DNA of 64,000 bases. It comes from Actinomycetota bacterium. GTDB taxonomy: Bacteria; Actinomycetota; Actinomycetes; Actinomycetales; Dermatophilaceae. Shown one piece after another: positions 8,637-16,803 of the stretch (position 1 is its first letter; each line of letters begins with the position of its first letter). A program made the position numbers and the translations under genes. Where the stretch lies: contig JAIUOP010000009.1 of NCBI GenBank assembly GCA_020161815.1, positions 1-64,000 on the forward strand, read 5' to 3'. The notes beneath the pieces are model-generated. The model had not been told where the DNA came from. It saw only the letters and a program-made list of their open reading frames with translations, and searched no databases.

Positions 8637-9053
8637 ATGCCTCTTCAGGTCTCCCACACGACGGTCAATGCTCGCGACGGCCATGCCCTCTCGGTCTTCT
8701 GGGCCGCGCTGCTCGACTACGCGGAGGATCCCGACGACCCCAACGCAGCCGGCCACGAGGAGTGCATGATGTACTCCCCGGGCCTCCGCCAGCGCATCCT
8801 CTTCATCGAGGTCGAGGAGCTGGGGTCCTGGCCGCACCCACTTCGACCTCCGTCCGACCGACGGCTCGCGTGACCAGGCGGTGGAGCGGGCGCTCGCCCT
8901 GGGTGCTCGGGAGGTCGCGGACCGGCGCACCCCGGAGGGACGGGGGTGTTCGTGTTGGCCGAACCCGAGGGCAACGAGTTCTGCATCCTCCGCAGCGACG
9001 AGGAGCGGATGATCGCCGGGGACCCGATCGGTCCCCAACCCCTGGACGCCTGA
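8637..9053 (+). pseudogene. VOC (glyoxalase-like) domain protein, two frameshifts
   Basis: The reading starts at ATG 8637 with VSHTTVNARDGHALSVFWAA, typical of actinobacterial VOC-superfamily proteins. Homology leaves this frame around 8820-8835; the expected HFDLRPTDGSRDQAVERALA is in another frame. It then shifts again at the G-run 8942-8946 into VFVLAEPEGNEFCILRSDEE, which ends at TGA 9053. Read across all three frames a full-length single-domain protein of about 138 residues is recovered. The gene is therefore inactivated, unless the shifts are sequencing errors. The substrate is unknown; VOC folds bind metal and serve varied small-molecule chemistry. Confidence 0.8.
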
Positions 9054-9433
9054 AGTACGGCCCACCCCAGCGTTGCGGGCCACGAACCGCTCCAGACCAG
9101 CCTGTCGTCAGAGCAGGTGTCGTCCGTCCATGCGTATTCGTCCTCGTCGTCGAGACGGGCGAGCCACGTCGCGAGCCGCTCGATCAGGGTCTCGAACTCA
9201 GGTTTGAGGCCCGACAGGTCGTCGTGGGCGGTGTCCTCAGGGCTGGGCAATCCGCTCGGCCTCCCAACACCCAACACCCAACACCCAACACTTGACACCC
9301 ACCGCGCTCCGCGGGCATGACGTCGTGAGCCAGGGGACCCGGCCGGCATCCACAGCCTCTCAGTCCTTTTGGCGTGTCGCGTGCGTGTGGGGTTGGATGA
9401 GGCGTTCCCCATTCCCGGCGAAGGTGCTCCACC
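9054..9433. other. Gene-poor spacer with an orphan reverse-strand coding remnant
   Basis: 380 bp between the VOC pseudogene and parA, of lower GC than its surroundings. The reverse strand between about 9236 and 9060 encodes a protein-like segment (EFETLIERLATWLARLDDED, then EYAWTDDTCSDDRLVWSGSW) without a good start, which I cannot assign; it may be a decayed gene. A CCCAACA microsatellite lies at 9263-9290. No parS in this stretch. Confidence 0.5.
9263..9290. repeat. CCCAACA x4 microsatellite
   Basis: Four perfect, contiguous copies of the 7-bp unit CCCAACA, followed by the degenerate CTTGACA. It lies in noncoding DNA about 145 bp upstream of the parA start. Such tracts are prone to slippage and copy-number change between strains. 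Confidence 0.9.
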
Positions 9434-10777
9434 GTGTCGTTGACCTCGGACGTCGTCACAGAACGCGTGCTCAGTGACGGAATCGGCTACCCGGCGCTCC
9501 GGGGCGCCCCGACGACCCCCACCGGTTGGCCCGGACCTGACCAAGTGCTCAGGGCCGTCGAGCCGCAAGGCGCCCCCACGGCGGGAAGGGCGATCACGCC
9601 GGATCCGATGGCCCCCGAGGACTTCGAGGCAAGCACGCCCGACTCGGACCGTGTTTCACGTGAAACATTGCTCGCTGGGGCTGATGCAAGATCCACGGAA
9701 GGCGTCGCAGGAGTCGCGCCGACCTCTCTGGATGCGCAAACAAGCGTTTCACGTGAAACATCGGCTGACGAGGTCGACGGAGCGGTCAGTGCATCGACGC
9801 CGGCGGACCAGGTTTCACGGGAAACCACCGCTGATGCCTTGACGACGACGCTGGTCGAGGCGCTCCCTGACGGTGACGCGGACAGCCCTCTTGCCCAAGC
9901 CGTGGCCAAGGACGCCCGCCGACGGATCACCCTCGCGGGGCGCACCTTCCCCCGCCCCGCTCACACCCGGGTCCTCACGGTCGCCAACCAGAAGGGCGGG
10001 GTCGGGAAGACGACCACGACGGTCAACCTGGCGGCTGCCCTCGCCCAGGCCGGGGCCACGGTGCTCGTGATCGACCTCGACCCGCAGGGCAATGCGAGCA
10101 CCGCCCTCGGCATCGACCACCACGCCGAGATCCCGAGCGTCTACGACGCCCTCGTCGACGGCACGCCCTTGGCCGATGTCGTCCAAGCCTGTCCGGACGT
10201 CGAGGGGCTGAGCTGCGTCCCGGCGACGATCGACCTCGCCGGTGCCGAGATCGAGCTGGTCTCCCTCGTGGCGCGCGAGACCCGGCTCGCCAAGGCGATC
10301 AGTGCCTACCTCGCCTCGCCCGAGGGTGCAGGGGTCGACTACGTCCTCATCGACTGCCCGCCGAGCCTGGGCCTGCTCACCATCAACGCCTTCGTGGCCG
10401 CCCGTGAGGTCTTCATCCCGATCCAGTGCGAGTACTACGCCCTGGAGGGCCTCTCGCAGCTGCTCAAGAACATCGAGCTGATCCGGAACCACCTCAACCC
10501 GGACCTGCACGTCTCCTCGATCCTGCTCACGATGTACGACGGACGCACCCGGTTGGCCGCCCAGGTCGCCGACGAGGTGCGGGAGCACTTCCCGGAGCAG
10601 ACCTTCAAGGCTGTGGTCCCGCGATCCGTCCGGATCTCCGAGGCCCCCAGTCACGGCCAGACCGTCATGACCTATGACCCCAACAGCAGCGGCGCGCTGT
10701 CCTACCTCGAAGCGGCCTCGGAGATGGCCGATCGGGGCGCCGCCCACGGATCCGCGTCGACGGAGGAGAACGCATGA
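9434..10777 (+). CDS. parA: Chromosome partitioning ATPase ParA (Soj) with parS-encoded N-terminal extension
   Basis: Deviant-Walker P-loop ATPase that moves ParB-parS complexes. The core begins near residue 175 ([20 protein letters not shown]); [14 protein letters not shown] is the Walker A and [16 protein letters not shown] the Walker B region. About 170 residues precede it and contain VSRET three times, each encoded by a parS or parS-like site. GTG 9434 has AAGGTG upstream and the frame is open throughout, but a start closer to the core cannot be excluded; third-position GC is lower in the extension. The stop overlaps the parB start (ATGA). Confidence 0.93.
   Translation: MSLTSDVVTERVLSDGIGYPALRGAPTTPTGWPGPDQVLRAVEPQGAPTAGRAITPDPMAPEDFEASTPDSDRVSRETLLAGADARSTEGVAGVAPTSLDAQTSVSRETSADEVDGAVSASTPADQVSRETTADALTTTLVEALPDGDADSPLAQAVAKDARRRITLAGRTFPRPAHTRVLTVANQKGGVGKTTTTVNLAAALAQAGATVLVIDLDPQGNASTALGIDHHAEIPSVYDALVDGTPLADVVQACPDVEGLSCVPATIDLAGAEIELVSLVARETRLAKAISAYLASPEGAGVDYVLIDCPPSLGLLTINAFVAAREVFIPIQCEYYALEGLSQLLKNIELIRNHLNPDLHVSSILLTMYDGRTRLAAQVADEVREHFPEQTFKAVVPRSVRISEAPSHGQTVMTYDPNSSGALSYLEAASEMADRGAAHGSASTEENA
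9652..9667. promoter_or_regulatory. parS centromere site 3 (inside parA frame)
   Basis: TGTTTCACGTGAAACA is a perfect 16-bp parS consensus. It lies within the parA reading frame and is read as VSRET. Confidence 0.95.
9745..9760. promoter_or_regulatory. parS centromere site 4 (inside parA frame)
   Basis: CGTTTCACGTGAAACA keeps the full 14-bp core and differs from consensus only in the first base. Also read as VSRET in the parA frame, 93 bp (31 codons) after site 3. Confidence 0.93.
9811..9826. promoter_or_regulatory. Degenerate parS-like site 5 (inside parA frame)
   Basis: GGTTTCACGGGAAACC carries one change in the central CACGTG (to CACGGG) and altered ends. The encoded peptide is still VSRET. 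ParB binding is probably weakened, so this may be a decaying centromere copy. Confidence 0.6.
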
Positions 10778-11865
10778 GTGACAAGCGACGGGCGCTCGGC
10801 CGGGGCCTGGGTGCCCTCATCCCGACCGGCCCGGGCGTGGACCGTCCGGTGGACGTCTTCTTCCGTGACAGCGCGACCGGCAGCGCACCCTCGATCGGCA
10901 CCGAGGACTCATCGGGTGCATCGTCCACGGACGGCGTCGCCACCTCAGGCGACGCTCCGGAGCGGAACGACGCACAGGTCGATGTGGGCACTGGCGCCCT
11001 CGACACCACGGCCAGCGACGGCGCCGGCCTGGCCCCCGTGCCCGGCGCCACCTTCGCGGACCTGCCTCTGGACGCCATTCGTCCCAACCCTCGCCAGCCC
11101 CGCACCGTGTTCGACGAGGACGACATGGGGGAGCTGGTCCACTCGATCCGTGAGATCGGCGTCCTCCAGCCGATCGTCGTGCGCCCCCTGCCCGAGGGTG
11201 CGGACGAGGACCCCGCCGTGCGCTACGAGCTCATCATGGGCGAGCGCCGGTGGCGCGCCTCACGCGCCGCGGGTAAGGACACCGTGCCGGCGATCGTCAA
11301 GGCGACCGAGGACGACGACCTCCTGCGGGACGCCCTGCTGGAGAACCTGCACCGCTCCCAGCTCAACGCGCTGGAGGAGGCCGCCGCCTACCAGCAGCTC
11401 CTCGACGACTTCGGGTGCACCCAGGAGGAGCTCGCCTCCCGCATCGGCCGCTCGCGTCCCCAGGTCTCCAACACCCTGCGCCTGCTCAAGCTCCCACCGC
11501 TCGTGGCCCGCCGGGTCGCGGCGAATGTCCTCTCTGCCGGCCATGCGCGGGCTCTGCTCGCGCTCCCCGACGGGGCGGCCATGGAGCGCCTGGCCCAACG
11601 AATCGTGGCCGAAGGCCTCTCGGTGCGCTCGGTCGAGGAGATCGTCGCTCTCGGCGGCGACGAGGAGAAGCCGGTCCGGCGCAGGCCCCGCGCCGGCGGA
11701 CGCCGCCCCCAGCTCGACGACCTCGCCGCCGAGCTCTCCGATCACCTCGAGACCCGGGTGGGCATCGCGCTGGGGCAACGCAAGGGCAAGGTGACCATCG
11801 AGTTCGCCAGCGTCGAGGACCTCCACCGCATCGTCGACGCCATGGGCCTCACGCGCTCCGAGTGA
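10774..11865 (+). CDS. parB: Chromosome partitioning protein ParB (CTPase, parS-binding)
   Basis: Binds parS, hydrolyses CTP and loads as a sliding clamp to form the segregation complex with ParA. The 363-residue product starts [19 protein letters not shown], a conserved ParA-interacting N-terminus, followed by a variable linker (30-95). The N-terminal domain has [17 protein letters not shown] and the CTP-binding [12 protein letters not shown]; next come an HTH ([20 protein letters not shown]) and a C-terminal dimerisation domain ([20 protein letters not shown]). The start overlaps the parA stop. Confidence 0.97.
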   Translation: MSDKRRALGRGLGALIPTGPGVDRPVDVFFRDSATGSAPSIGTEDSSGASSTDGVATSGDAPERNDAQVDVGTGALDTTASDGAGLAPVPGATFADLPLDAIRPNPRQPRTVFDEDDMGELVHSIREIGVLQPIVVRPLPEGADEDPAVRYELIMGERRWRASRAAGKDTVPAIVKATEDDDLLRDALLENLHRSQLNALEEAAAYQQLLDDFGCTQEELASRIGRSRPQVSNTLRLLKLPPLVARRVAANVLSAGHARALLALPDGAAMERLAQRIVAEGLSVRSVEEIVALGGDEEKPVRRRPRAGGRRPQLDDLAAELSDHLETRVGIALGQRKGKVTIEFASVEDLHRIVDAMGLTRSE

Positions 11866-12086
11866 GTCTCCACCGGCTCATCCCAGGCATGGATTCCATG
11901 AATCCGCCTGTCCCGCAGCGGGATTCACGCGCCACCGGGCCCTGATCCCGAGGCACCCGGACACCGTTCTTCTCCTCCTCGCCGATGGTTCATGCGCCAT
12001 GGCGCACGAACCAGCCCCACGGCATACGGAATCGGCCCCGTCACCACACGGTGACGGGGCCGAATAGTGCTGTGACACAGCGGAAC
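11866..12086. other. parB-trxA convergent intergenic region with palindromes
   Basis: 221 bp between convergent genes. It holds GGATTC-CAT-GAATCC (11891-11905), a 26-bp near-perfect palindrome centred on CCATGG (11987-12012), a GGCATAC word (12021-12027) and a strong terminator hairpin (12032-12063). No cwlM-type amidase gene, which lies between trxA and parB in Mycobacterium, fits here. Confidence 0.7.
12032..12063. terminator. Bidirectional terminator hairpin between parB and trxA
   Basis: TCGGCCCCGTCACC (12032-12045) pairs perfectly with GGTGACGGGGCCGA (12050-12063) around an ACAC loop, giving a 14-bp stem. Its position between convergent genes fits a shared intrinsic terminator. No long T-run follows, which is usual for high-GC actinobacteria. 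Confidence 0.8.
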
Positions 12087-12413
12087 TCAGCCGATGAACG
12101 GCTCCAGCTCACGGAGCAGCTTCGGCTTCGGCATGGCGCCGACGATCGTCTTGACGATCTCGCCGTTCTTGTAGAGGTGCATCGTCGGGATGCTCGTGAT
12201 GCCGAGCTTGCCGGTGATCGCCGGGTTCTCGTCGGTGTTGAGCTTGACGATCTCGACCTTGTCGCCGTGGTCGCGGGCGATCTCCTCGAGGATCGGGGCG
12301 ACGGCGCGGCACGGGCCGCACCAGGGGGCCCAGAAGTCGACGAGCACCGGCTTGTCGGCGTTCATCACCTCGAGCTCGAAGTTGTCGTCGGTGACGGCCT
12401 TGAGGTCAGCCAT
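12087..12413 (-). CDS. trxA: Thioredoxin
   Basis: Cytosolic dithiol oxidoreductase that reduces protein disulfides and is itself reduced by TrxB. The 108-residue product has the active site WAPWCGPCRAV (about residues 27-37) and the cis-Pro segment ITSIPTMHLYKNGE, ending with FIG. ATG at 12413 follows AAGGA with good spacing. It lies 73 bp downstream of trxB on the same strand, probably one transcription unit. Confidence 0.97.
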   Translation of the reverse strand: MADLKAVTDDNFELEVMNADKPVLVDFWAPWCGPCRAVAPILEEIARDHGDKVEIVKLNTDENPAITGKLGITSIPTMHLYKNGEIVKTIVGAMPKPKLLRELEPFIG

Positions 12414-12486
12414 GGATGGTCCTTCCGTGGAACGGGGTCGGGAGCAGTCTAGGTGGGTGAGGTGACGGGCGTGCCCGCCGACAGGA

Positions 12487-13425
12487 TCAGTGCGCCAGGA
12501 AGCGCTCGGCGTCGAGGGCGGCCGCGCAGCCGGAGCCGGCAGCCGTGATGGCCTGGCGGTAGGTGTGGTCGACGAGGTCGCCGCAGGCGAAGACCCCCGG
12601 CACGTTGGTGCGCGTCGAGCGCCCCTCGCAGACGACATACCCTTCCTCGTCCAGGGTGACCTGGCCCTTGACGAGCTCGTTGCGCGGGTCGTGGCCGATC
12701 GCGATGAACAGCCCGGTGACCGCCAGCTCGCGCGCCTCGCCGGTCACCGTGTCGCGCAGGGTGACACCGGTGAGCTTGTCCTCGCCGTGGATCGCCTCGA
12801 CCGTGGAGTTCCAGGCGAAGCGGATCTTGTCGTTGGCGTGGGCCCGCTCGGCCATGATCTTGCTTGCACGCAGCTCGTCACGGCGGTGGACGATGGTCAC
12901 CGACCGGGCGAACTTGGTGAGGAAGGTCGCCTCCTCCACCGCCGAGTCGCCACCACCGACGACGGCGATGTCCTGGTCACGGAAGAAGAAGCCGTCGCAG
13001 GTCGCGCACCACGAGACGCCGTGCCCGGAGAGCCGCTTCTCGTCGGGCAGGCCGAGCTCACGGTAGGCCGATCCCATCGCGAGGATGACGGTGCGCGCGC
13101 GGTGGCGGGTGCCCTCGGAGTCGACGACGACCTTGACCTCACCGTCGAGCTCGACGGCCTCGGCGTCATCACGCACCAGCTCGGCGCCGAACCGCTCGGC
13201 CTGCGCCCGCATCTGGTCCATGAGGTCCGGGCCCATGATCCCGTCCTTGAAGCCGGGGAAGTTCTCGACCTCGGTCGTGTTCATGAGGGCGCCGCCGGCG
13301 GTCACCGAGCCCTCGAAGACGAGGGGGGCGAGGTTGGCGCGCGCGGCATACACCGCTGCCGTGTAGCCGGCGGGGCCGGAGCCGATGATGATGACGTCGC
13401 GGACGTCGGTCTCGGGCGTGGTCAC
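12487..13425 (-). CDS. trxB: Thioredoxin-disulfide reductase
   Basis: FAD-dependent NADPH:thioredoxin reductase. The 312-residue product has the FAD-binding [18 protein letters not shown] near the N-terminus, the redox motif [10 protein letters not shown], the NADPH-binding [17 protein letters not shown], and the C-terminal FAD motif [20 protein letters not shown]. All functional residues of the low-molecular-weight enzyme are present. It precedes trxA on the same strand; a possible stress-sigma promoter lies in the upstream gap. Confidence 0.97.
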   Translation of the reverse strand: MTTPETDVRDVIIIGSGPAGYTAAVYAARANLAPLVFEGSVTAGGALMNTTEVENFPGFKDGIMGPDLMDQMRAQAERFGAELVRDDAEAVELDGEVKVVVDSEGTRHRARTVILAMGSAYRELGLPDEKRLSGHGVSWCATCDGFFFRDQDIAVVGGGDSAVEEATFLTKFARSVTIVHRRDELRASKIMAERAHANDKIRFAWNSTVEAIHGEDKLTGVTLRDTVTGEARELAVTGLFIAIGHDPRNELVKGQVTLDEEGYVVCEGRSTRTNVPGVFACGDLVDHTYRQAITAAGSGCAAALDAERFLAH

Positions 13426-13493
13426 GAAGGGACACCGTCCTGTCAGGGGAGATTCGGGTGGCCGGCCACCGTTCGGACGCCGGCACGTGAGTC

Positions 13494-13524
13494 TGAACCG
13501 ATCCTACGACCGGAAACTTCCCCG
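13494..13524 (-). promoter_or_regulatory. Candidate SigR/SigH-like or ECF promoter upstream of trxB
   Basis: Read leftward, GGGGAAG (complement of 13517-13523) is followed about 18 bp later by GTT (complement of 13496-13498). This resembles the GGAA-N18-GTT promoters that drive thioredoxin genes in actinobacteria under SigR/SigH, and is also close to ECF-type -35 elements. It lies about 70 bp upstream of the trxB start. The match is approximate. Confidence 0.3.
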
Positions 13525-13529
13525 ACCCG

Positions 13530-14291
13530 TCAGTTGCCCAGGCGCTGGGGCCCGAGGCGCACGGCCGGGTTCCCGGGGCCACAGTCGCGTCCCACGAGGT
13601 ATGCCGTCCGCTCGCCGCCCGCGGTCGTCGCCACGACCAGCGCGGCGGGCCGCCCCTCGTGGGTGCCGAGCTCGACGACGATGCCGGCGTTCGTGGGCAG
13701 TCCCAGCGCGCTCGCGCAGTCCCGGGCGCCGGCCAGGGTCCCGAGGAGCCCGAACGCCGGGTCGGAGGGCAGGGTGGCATCGGCGCCGGCCGTCGACGCG
13801 GTGAGCGCCTCCGACGCGGGACCGGAGAGGTCCTGGCCGGTCCATGTCCCGTCGGCCACTGCCACGGTGGTGGCCGCCGCCTGAGCCGAGCCGATGAACC
13901 CCTGCTGCGGTGCGGTGCTCCCAGCGGTGTCGGCCGCGGCACCCCCGGCGGCGCGTCCGGCGGTGGTGGCGACCGACGAGGCCGAGCTCGCTCCGCCGGT
14001 GAAGGCGGTGAGCAGCCCGCCGCTGGCGCCCGCGGCGAGGACCCCGCCCCCGGCGACAGCCACCAGGCCGGCCGCGGCCGCCCAGTGCAGCGGTCGCAGG
14101 CCGTGACGCCGACCGCGGTAGGCGGCCAGGTCCACGACCGTGCCCCGGGCAGCCTCCTGGGAGAGCGAGGCCTGGATCCGCGCCACCAGCTCGGCCGGCA
14201 TGGGTCCCGGGTCGGGCAGTCCGCCCAGGAGGGCCCGGATGCCCGTCGGGTCGTCCTCGAAGGACCGCGGGTCGTGCTGCGGTGCGTTCAC
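13530..14291 (-). CDS. Probable membrane-anchored anti-sigma factor for SigM
   Basis: 253-residue protein immediately downstream of sigM, starting at a GTG that overlaps the sigM stop (GTGA, 14288-14291). The cytoplasmic N-terminus (about 1-65; PAELVARIQASLSQEAARGT) is followed by one membrane segment (about 68-95, LHWAAAAGLVAVAGGGVLAA) and an Ala/Gly/Ser/Thr-rich outer part. No HxxxCxxC zinc anti-sigma motif is present, so assignment rests on position; Mycobacterium has an anti-sigma gene in the same slot. The carboxy-terminal part contains a GGTATGCCGTCCGCTC word (13599-13614). Confidence 0.6.
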   Translation of the reverse strand: MNAPQHDPRSFEDDPTGIRALLGGLPDPGPMPAELVARIQASLSQEAARGTVVDLAAYRGRRHGLRPLHWAAAAGLVAVAGGGVLAAGASGGLLTAFTGGASSASSVATTAGRAAGGAAADTAGSTAPQQGFIGSAQAAATTVAVADGTWTGQDLSGPASEALTASTAGADATLPSDPAFGLLGTLAGARDCASALGLPTNAGIVVELGTHEGRPAALVVATTAGGERTAYLVGRDCGPGNPAVRLGPQRLGN

Positions 14292-14953
14292 GAGGCTCCT
14301 CCGGGGGCTGGACTCGGGTCGAGGGTGGGCGTGCTGGTCTCTGGATGGGACGCCTCGCCCTGCGGGAAGGTTCCCGGACGGCTGTGTGCGTCCTCAGGAG
14401 CCGGAGAGGTGGCCCCCGGTCGGAGGATCGCCGCCAGGGCCTCCCGGCCCCGGAAGCAGCGGGACTTCACCGTCCCCTCGGCGACATCGAGGATGGCGGC
14501 CGCCTCGGCCACGCTCACGCCGTGCATGTCCACGAGCACGAGCGCCATGCGCTGGGCCTCGGGCAGGCGCGCCAGCGCAGCCCGGACGTCGAGGACCGCC
14601 TCGGTGCTGCCGTGGCTGTCCCGTGGGTCGGCGAGGTCCAGGTCGGCCAGGTCGCCCGCCCGCCGGGTCACGTGGCGCTCGCGGCGGAGGCGGTCCATGC
14701 AGGCGTTGACGGTGATCCGGTGCAGCCAGGTGGTGACGGCCGCGTCCCCGCGGTAGCCGTCGGCATGGCGGAAGGCGGAGATGAAGGCGTCCTGCACGCA
14801 GTCGGCGGCCAGCTCGCGGTTGCCGGTCACCCGGGTCGCCACCGCCCACATGCGGTCACGGTGGCGGGCGAAGATCTCCCCGAAGGCGTGCGGATCTCCC
14901 TCCCGGTGCAGGGCCAGGAGTTCCCGGTCGGTGAGCTCGTGGACGCGGTCCAT
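14288..14953 (-). CDS. sigM: ECF RNA polymerase sigma factor SigM
   Basis: Group 4 sigma factor. Sigma-2 region includes FGEIFARHRDRMWAVATRVT and CVQDAFISAFRHADGYRGDA, with TTWLHRITVNACMDRLRRER. Sigma-4 includes LARLPEAQRMALVLVDMHG and VAEAAAILDVAEGTVKSRCF, a helix-turn-helix for -35 recognition. Residues after about 180 form a Pro/Ser/Thr-rich tail. The ATG at 14953 overlaps the stop of the upstream pseudokinase gene (ATGA). Position between a MurJ-linked gene and a trxB unit matches mycobacterial sigM. Confidence 0.93.
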   Translation of the reverse strand: MDRVHELTDRELLALHREGDPHAFGEIFARHRDRMWAVATRVTGNRELAADCVQDAFISAFRHADGYRGDAAVTTWLHRITVNACMDRLRRERHVTRRAGDLADLDLADPRDSHGSTEAVLDVRAALARLPEAQRMALVLVDMHGVSVAEAAAILDVAEGTVKSRCFRGREALAAILRPGATSPAPEDAHSRPGTFPQGEASHPETSTPTLDPSPAPGGAS

Positions 14954-16722
14954 CAGCCGAGGACAGACACCTCGCCCAGCACGGCGCGGTAGGCGCCGTC
15001 GACCTGGGAGACCTTGGTGAACCAGACGATGAGGTACTGGCGGCCCGCTGCCTCGGCCGGCACCGGCACGCTCACCGTGCCGTTGGCGTCCGTGAGCTCC
15101 CCGACCAGGAGCGCCCCGTCGAGAGTCCGGTCCGAGGCGAAGTAGACCGACACGTCGGCCGGTGCGCCGAGGGCGAGGTTGACCTGCTGGGGGGTGATGT
15201 TCGGGCCGAGGTCGACGATGACGCCGACACCGTCCTTGAGCCCGCCGAGGTTGGGCGTGCGGTAGCCCTCGCTCGTCCACACCGTCGCCGGGTCCCCGTC
15301 GAAGACCTTGGGCGCGAGCTGGTTGTTCTCCCGCTTGTCGCCCCTGGGGTCGAAACCGTCCGCGCTGAGAATGGCCATCGGCTGGGGTCCGGCCGGCTGC
15401 GGAGCCGCACTCGAGGCGGATGCCTTGGTGGTCGGCCGGGACGCGACGCTGAGGTCGAAGTTGGACTGCGACCCGATCCTGGAGACGCCCCAGAGCCCCA
15501 CGAGCAGGGAGAGCAGGACGAAGGCACCGACGATGGCCAGGGCGACCTTGGACTCGTCCTTGGTCAACGGCTCGGCGGGCACACCCGGGGCGGGGGGCTC
15601 GAGCCCGGTGGGGGTGACGGGGCGGGGCCGCGGTGCGACAGCTCCGGTCGGATCCGCCGACGAAGCGGCCGGCGGGGCCTTGGTCGCGGTCGTTGCGGGG
15701 GTCGTCACCGGAGTCGTTGCCGGAGCGGCAGCCTGTGCGGCGGCGCCGGTGGCGTTGGATGCGGGGTTCGTGCCGGCCATGCCTGCCGCGCCGGCCGCCA
15801 CGGCACCGACGGCTCCCGGGGTGCTCGCGCCAGCGCTCCCTGCTGCGTCGGCGGTCGTGGTGGGGGCGCCCGGTTGCGCCGACTCCTCGGCGGCGGGCGC
15901 GACCGGCAGCGGCGCGGTCGGGTCGGCGACGGCGGCCGGAAGGGTCGAGCGACCATGGATCAGCCGGGAGGACCACGGGGCGATCTGTTGGGCGTAGTCG
16001 CCGGGGGAGCTCGGCCCGTTCCCGTCGGCGAGGGTCAGCCGGCAGAGGGTGTCGATGTCGCGCGGCACTCCGGCGGCGATCTCCGAGGGGGCCGGAACTC
16101 CCTGGACGAGCCGGGGCGCGCGGGGGAGCGAGGTCGCCGGCGCGTCGAGGGGCCACAGGCCGGTCAACGCGGCATACGTGAGGGCGACCAGACCGATCGC
16201 ATCGGTGCGCGCGGCGGCTGCCGAGTCCTCCTCGACCCGGGCGAGGGCCGCCGCGGTGGCCAGGCCCCGGACCTTCACCGTGCCCTCGGCGGACCGGAAG
16301 ACCTCCTCGGGCGCGATCCTCAGGTGGTGCACGCCGCGGGCCGACGCCGCCTCCAGCGCGGTGGCGGCCTCGCCGGCGATCCGGCGCACCTCGTCGCCGG
16401 GCAGACCTCCGCTGTGGAGCAGGTCGGCCACCGAGCGGGAGTCCTCGAGCGACTCCTCGACGACCCAGGCGCACTGGTCGTCGGCGCCGATGTCCAGGAC
16501 GCGAACGCATCCCGGGATGTCGAGACCGGCCGCGACCCGGGCCGCGTCGAGCAGCGCGGGTGCGCGCTCGTCCCACGAGGGCACCACGACCACGCTCACC
16601 GAGCGCGCGAGGTCCGGCTCCTGCGCCGTCCAGCGCTCCCAGCCGGAGTCCGCACGGACGAGGTCACCCAGGGTGTAGCGCTCCGCGAGCACGCTGCCGG
16701 GTCCAACGCCGTCCACGACCAC
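14953..16722 (-). CDS. Membrane protein with pseudokinase and discoidin-like extracellular domains (MviN C-terminal module as a separate gene)
   Basis: 589 residues. An N-terminal kinase-fold domain (about 10-240) starts LAERYTLGDLVRADSG but lacks catalytic residues: the HRD position reads HHLRIAPEEVF and the DFG position RGLAT. An Ala/Thr/Pro-rich linker, one membrane helix (about 393-418, VALAIVGAFVLLSLLVGLWG) and an outer beta-rich domain (DGDPATVWTSEGY, then GVIVDLGPNI) like F5/8-type C folds follow. In Mycobacterium this module is fused to the C-terminus of MurJ/MviN, where the pseudokinase is bound by the FHA protein FhaA; here it is an independent gene downstream of murJ. A role in regulating lipid II flipping is inferred. 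Confidence 0.85.
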   Translation of the reverse strand: MVVDGVGPGSVLAERYTLGDLVRADSGWERWTAQEPDLARSVSVVVVPSWDERAPALLDAARVAAGLDIPGCVRVLDIGADDQCAWVVEESLEDSRSVADLLHSGGLPGDEVRRIAGEAATALEAASARGVHHLRIAPEEVFRSAEGTVKVRGLATAAALARVEEDSAAAARTDAIGLVALTYAALTGLWPLDAPATSLPRAPRLVQGVPAPSEIAAGVPRDIDTLCRLTLADGNGPSSPGDYAQQIAPWSSRLIHGRSTLPAAVADPTAPLPVAPAAEESAQPGAPTTTADAAGSAGASTPGAVGAVAAGAAGMAGTNPASNATGAAAQAAAPATTPVTTPATTATKAPPAASSADPTGAVAPRPRPVTPTGLEPPAPGVPAEPLTKDESKVALAIVGAFVLLSLLVGLWGVSRIGSQSNFDLSVASRPTTKASASSAAPQPAGPQPMAILSADGFDPRGDKRENNQLAPKVFDGDPATVWTSEGYRTPNLGGLKDGVGVIVDLGPNITPQQVNLALGAPADVSVYFASDRTLDGALLVGELTDANGTVSVPVPAEAAGRQYLIVWFTKVSQVDGAYRAVLGEVSVLG

Positions 16723-16756
16723 TCCTCATCGGGTGCCCGGGCGGGCACCACGCCAT

Positions 16757-16779
16757 CGGCGGGTGCCACTCACCCGCCG
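16757..16779. other. Short hairpin between murJ and the pseudokinase gene
   Basis: CGGCGGGTG (16757-16765) pairs with CACCCGCCG (16771-16779) around CCACT. It lies in the 81-bp gap after murJ, the only substantial gap in this leftward run. It could attenuate or process the transcript. Confidence 0.4.
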
Positions 16780-16803
16780 GCCCTCATAGTAGGTGCAGGA
16801 GCC

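Noticed and set aside
9474..9842. Alternative frame reading parS sites as FHVKH
   Set aside because: The palindrome can be read as FHVKH in another frame, but that frame lacks the ParA core and ends at 9842.
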